NCBI GenBank assembly: GCA_009602725.1
Contig: WELB01000299.1
Coordinates: 1 to 30,619, forward strand
Length of the DNA: 30,619 nt
From: Spirogloea muscicola
Lineage: Eukaryota > Streptophyta > Zygnematophyceae > Spirogloeales > Spirogloeaceae
Reading direction: 5' to 3'
The translations under genes and the position numbers were made by a program. This document shows positions 27,749 to 30,619 of the stretch, piece after piece. Numbering within the stretch: position 1 is the first letter of the stretch; every line of letters begins with the position of its first letter. Below the pieces are notes generated by a model. It worked only from the letters and a program-made list of their open reading frames with translations. It had not been told where the DNA came from and did no database searches.

Positions 27749-29555
27749 ATGGCCGCCATGGACCGCCTGGACCCCGCGCAGCCCTACGTCCCCGGCCAGC
27801 GCGCCGGGCTGTACGCGCCTGGACAGGCCACCGGGCGCATCTCCGCCGCGCAGCAGGCCCCCTACGGCGCTGCCGCACCTGTCGATGCATATGCTGCCGC
27901 CATTGTGAGCGGAGTCCTCTGAGTCGACTCCTGTATTATCTCGACTCTTACGAACCTTGGTCGGTCGTCAGCTTGTCAGTCTCTGCCAGTTGGCCACTCG
28001 CACTCTGGCTTGTGGTGTTCGTTGCCTGGGGGACAACTGTTGCTGTTGCTGATGTTGGCGATGTTGCACCTTGCAGTACGAAACAAACCAAATTGCAGAT
28101 CCGGGGCCTCTGGGATTGGCTGCCTTTGCTCTCACCACCTTTGTACTGTCTGCTCACTATGCAGGCACGGCCTCAAAACACAACCTGTTGAAGCATGTAT
28201 GATGCTGCTGCAGTGTCTCCATTTCGGATGCTTTTGCCACCTTCACTTACTGGCTGCAAGCTCAAAGATGTAAAGCACTCCCTACAGACTTAGAACTAAG
28301 GTAATGGTCGCGACTGAGAGGATCATCCTCGTTCATCCATGGCAGGTTGGGCTCCTGACTATGCGTGGATTTCAGTTGCCCTGGCCTATGGAGGCCTTGG
28401 TCAGTTCCTGGCTGGGATGTGGGAATTCAAGAAGAATAACACCTTTGGTGCGACGGCTTTCACAACATACGGCTGCTTCTGGTTCTCTCTCGGCATCTTC
28501 ATCATCCTCGTTTTGACTCGTGTGGTGAGTGCCACACAGTCTTTGAAGTTTCTGACTGGTGAAACTGCTGCAGTTGCACTTGCATAAACCAGGCCGCTTA
28601 CAGCATTGGTTGCACATTGTTACATAGCTGGTGTCCAAGCATCTGCTGCTGATTGGCTTGTACTGCTAGTATGGTTGCAGATCCCAGAGCCGAACGTTCG
28701 CAACATGCTGGGGTGGATATTGACGGGTTTCTTCATTTTCAATACATACATGTTGGTCTGCTCCATGTTGCTCAGCAAGGCTGTGATGGCTATCTTCACT
28801 ACCCTGGAGATTACCTTTATATCCTGATGATAGGTGTGTAAATTAAAGTGCATTGGGAGCAAAGTGCAGCTGTCATATGCATCAGACAGGTGTCTTTTGA
28901 AGCATGCACATGAGCAGGTTACACCTAATGTGTCAGTCCTGGGAGGCGGGCACCTTGGTCAGAGTCAGGTAGTCACATGTACTGGTTACGCGCAGGTGGG
29001 TTCAACCACGAGGGGCCGACGCACAGGTGGACCTGTGCTGGAGGTTACGCAGGTGTGGTCACAGCCTTATGTGGTAAGCACTGCTCTTACCTGGATCTCT
29101 GAGTATAAAAATTCAGTGGTAGCGACTTCCTGCATCATAGAGTCTGGCAAAGTGATGCACGTGCACCTGTATGCTGGCTGAGAAGCGAGGTGTTCAGAGC
29201 ACTGCTCTCTGAAGCTGAGGTGTGAGGTCCTCGTAGTGATATTCTCCTTACAGAAGGAAGCTTTGAGGTTGGAGCTCAAGTGAGGAGGACCCTGTGGAGT
29301 CAGCTTGTCATTTGACAATCATGTGGCACTTGCGAGTTGATGGTGGTGCATATATAGGTCAGCGCGTGCACTGCTATTGGATTCCACTGACAAACGGCTT
29401 GATGTACGGGTGCAGCCTTTTATGCATCTGGGGCTTTTTGCTTCAATGCTACAGCCAAGTGCAAAGTTTTTCCAGTGGGGTCGCCTCTTATCAAGTTTGC
29501 TACACGTGAGTTGCCACCTTCTGGAGGAGACGAGATGAAGGACATAGAAGCATAG
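27749..29555 (+). CDS. GPR1/FUN34/YaaH (AceTr) family acetate/succinate channel or transporter, frame interrupted in exon 4
   Basis: Six exons: 27749-27904, 28077-28164, 28346-28524, 28681-28833, 28996-29073 and 29416-29555. The product would be about 263 residues. The N-terminus is hydrophilic; the family signature appears as ADPGPLGLAAFALTTFVLS (usually NPxPLGL, here with Asp for Asn). Then come YGGLGQFLAGMWEFKKNNTF, GATAFTTYGCFWFSLGIF, GWILTGFFIFNTYM, TLEITFI, AGGYAGVVTALCAFYASGAF and a soluble tail. Known members carry acetate, succinate or ammonium-linked fluxes across membranes as small hexameric channels; algal relatives are often microbody or plasma-membrane proteins. The intron after 28164 has a GC donor. 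In exon 4, TTTATATCCTG replaces the expected TTTATCCTG. The extra AT gives ITFIS-stop at 28825-28827; without it, the frame continues ILMIG and joins exon 5 in phase. This may be a sequence error or a real lesion. Confidence 0.88.
28165..28345 (+). other. GC-AG intron in the acetate-transporter-family gene
   Basis: Exon 2 ends CACTATGCAG and the intron opens GCACGG; the acceptor is CCATGGCAG (to 28345). This is the only junction that gives HYAG-WAPDYAW in phase, as the family requires. It is the second GC donor in this window. Confidence 0.8.
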
Positions 29556-30299
29556 ATTGCTCATAAGCTTCAATGTCCACTGTCCATGGGCTGTGCCAAC
29601 TCCTAAGGAGCACGCGAAGTATCTAGCCAGACCTCCGCTTCCAACCTGCTGCCACTACATACGTGGGGGCAAGATTCCAGGGCGTAAGTAGAAGCTGACC
29701 TCAGAGTAAGAGAGATGGTGGTACACTGGATATTGAGGCACCGATGTGCAACTTTGTCCTGTGGTTCAATTACCTTACAAGAGATCCCCTTTGCTGTTGT
29801 CGAGCAGTCTGGCGGCCTGAGTAGGTCGACAGCAGCCATCAAGCACACGCATATGCAGCTGCAATCATCATCTGGCTGCCCTTGTCAACATGCACTTGCA
29901 TATGGCGGTCACTTTAGTTTGCGGTGCACACCTCATATTTATGCAAGATACAGTGACCTGCCAGACTCGCACGTAGCAATCAGGACAGGAAGTGCGCTTC
30001 CTGTCCTTGCAGTGAGTCAAGTGACCACATTGACACTGACGCACCTGGTGGTCAGCATCACAATTCTGGCCAATGAACCTGGATCCTGTCAATCGCACAC
30101 TTGGCTTTCAGAAGCCTGCAACGGAGGTTTGCGAGCGAGCCGTTCGCTGGCCAAGGCATTTGCTTCTGCGGCTGCTTGGGCGTGCCAGCTGTGCAGGCTG
30201 GTATAGTAAGCATGTCTGAGCTTTCAGACTGGGGTAAGTTGCACGTGCTCAAAGCAATGTCCACCAGTCTCCCAGACACCAGCACAAAGACGCTTCCTG
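29556..30299. other. Spacer downstream of the acetate-transporter-family gene
   Basis: Only short or low-quality open frames are present, the longest being 163 codons on plus (29715-30206) with no recognisable domain. The first part is presumably the 3' untranslated region of the upstream gene. Confidence 0.4.
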
Positions 30300-30480
30300 T
30301 CGTCTTCCAGACCCACGCCAGAGGCTGCAGCTAGAGCACGGCCAGCACACGCAGACGCAAGGCGTGGGCCATGGACTGCTGGAGTTGCATGGGGAGGCGC
30401 ATAAGGGGAGAAAAGACTTCTCCAGTAGATGGGCGATGGCTGTGATCGGCCAGCCCAGAAAGGAAAGGCATGGGCGTTGA
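30300..30480 (-). repeat. Degraded minus-strand copy of the LTRGY element core plus a GGCTGTGA module
   Basis: The nucleotide core GCCATGGACTGCTG with CAAGGCGTGGGCCA matches the minus-strand copy at 16.4 kb. Translation gives LQQSMAHAL and, in another frame, AGRALAAASG, so the frame is broken. Next to it, GATGGGCGATGGCTGTGATC with GGCCAGCCCAGAAAGGAA is another interspersed module. Confidence 0.6.
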
Positions 30481-30593
30481 GCTGGGGGACTCCGGGCGGC
30501 CAGGGCGACAAGGCCTGGTGGCCGGCTGGCCGAGCCGCGGGGGCGACCGGCAACCACCCCCCACCCCCTGCAGCCACGGCAGGCCCGGCATGC

Positions 30594-30619
30594 GCGCCGC
30601 CGCCGCCGCCGCGCCGCGC
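30594..30619. repeat. GCC trinucleotide run at the window end
   Basis: Five to six GCC units in a CG-only terminal segment, truncated by the window edge; it could be the start of a GC-rich exon or promoter beyond. Confidence 0.6.

Noticed and set aside
1-30619. CRISPR arrays, tRNA or rRNA genes, bacterial operons
   Set aside because: No regularly spaced direct repeats with unique spacers, no cloverleaf or rRNA core sequence seen, and all recognised genes have introns.

Overview
This window reads as nuclear DNA of a eukaryote, most likely a green alga (chlorophyte, perhaps Trebouxiophyceae-like; the placement is inference). All recognisable genes are broken by short GT-AG and occasional GC-AG introns. 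One gene is a DWARF27-type carotenoid isomerase with a plastid-type leader, one is a GPR1/FUN34/YaaH acetate-transporter-family protein, and the spacers are full of short interspersed repeats, including (CCCTAAA/TTTAGG)-like telomeric fragments. No operons, tRNAs, rRNAs or CRISPR arrays were seen.

Layout. 1-1.75 kb is a mosaic of short repeats, with two fold-back structures and a copy of a repeated small ORF. 2.8-5.6 kb (minus) is an apparently intact six-exon SGNH/PC-esterase-like (TBL-like) secreted protein gene, paralogue A. It is divergent, with at most about 80 bp of spacer, from a six-exon saccharopine-dehydrogenase-like oxidoreductase (SCCPDH) gene at 5.65-8.34 kb (plus). 8.35-11.4 kb has no recognised gene. 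11.4-14.0 kb (minus) is paralogue B, with the same exon structure but two frameshifting indels. 14-19 kb is repeat-rich and has no recognised gene. 19.1-21.4 kb (plus) is paralogue C, with the same exons again, two in-frame TAG codons and no recognisable 5' end. 22.07-23.77 kb (minus) is a complete six-exon D27-like gene, tail-to-tail with C. 24-27.4 kb is a dense field of short repeats with a telomere-like tract. 27.75-29.56 kb (plus) is a six-exon acetate-transporter-family gene whose reading frame is interrupted by a 2-nt surplus in exon 4. The end of the window is again repeat and GC-rich sequence.

The genes do not form an obvious pathway. The coherent stories are (1) a local family of three PC-esterase-like genes of which one looks alive and two look decayed, and (2) a repeat family scattered through the spacers that carries a small conserved reading frame ending in Leu-Thr-Arg-Gly-Tyr-stop. 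Its two best copies differ mainly at silent positions, which suggests selection on an encoded peptide or recent descent from a translated source. Exon boundaries were assigned by eye from splice signals, reading-frame continuity, comparison among A, B and C, and remembered family patterns. No search could be run.
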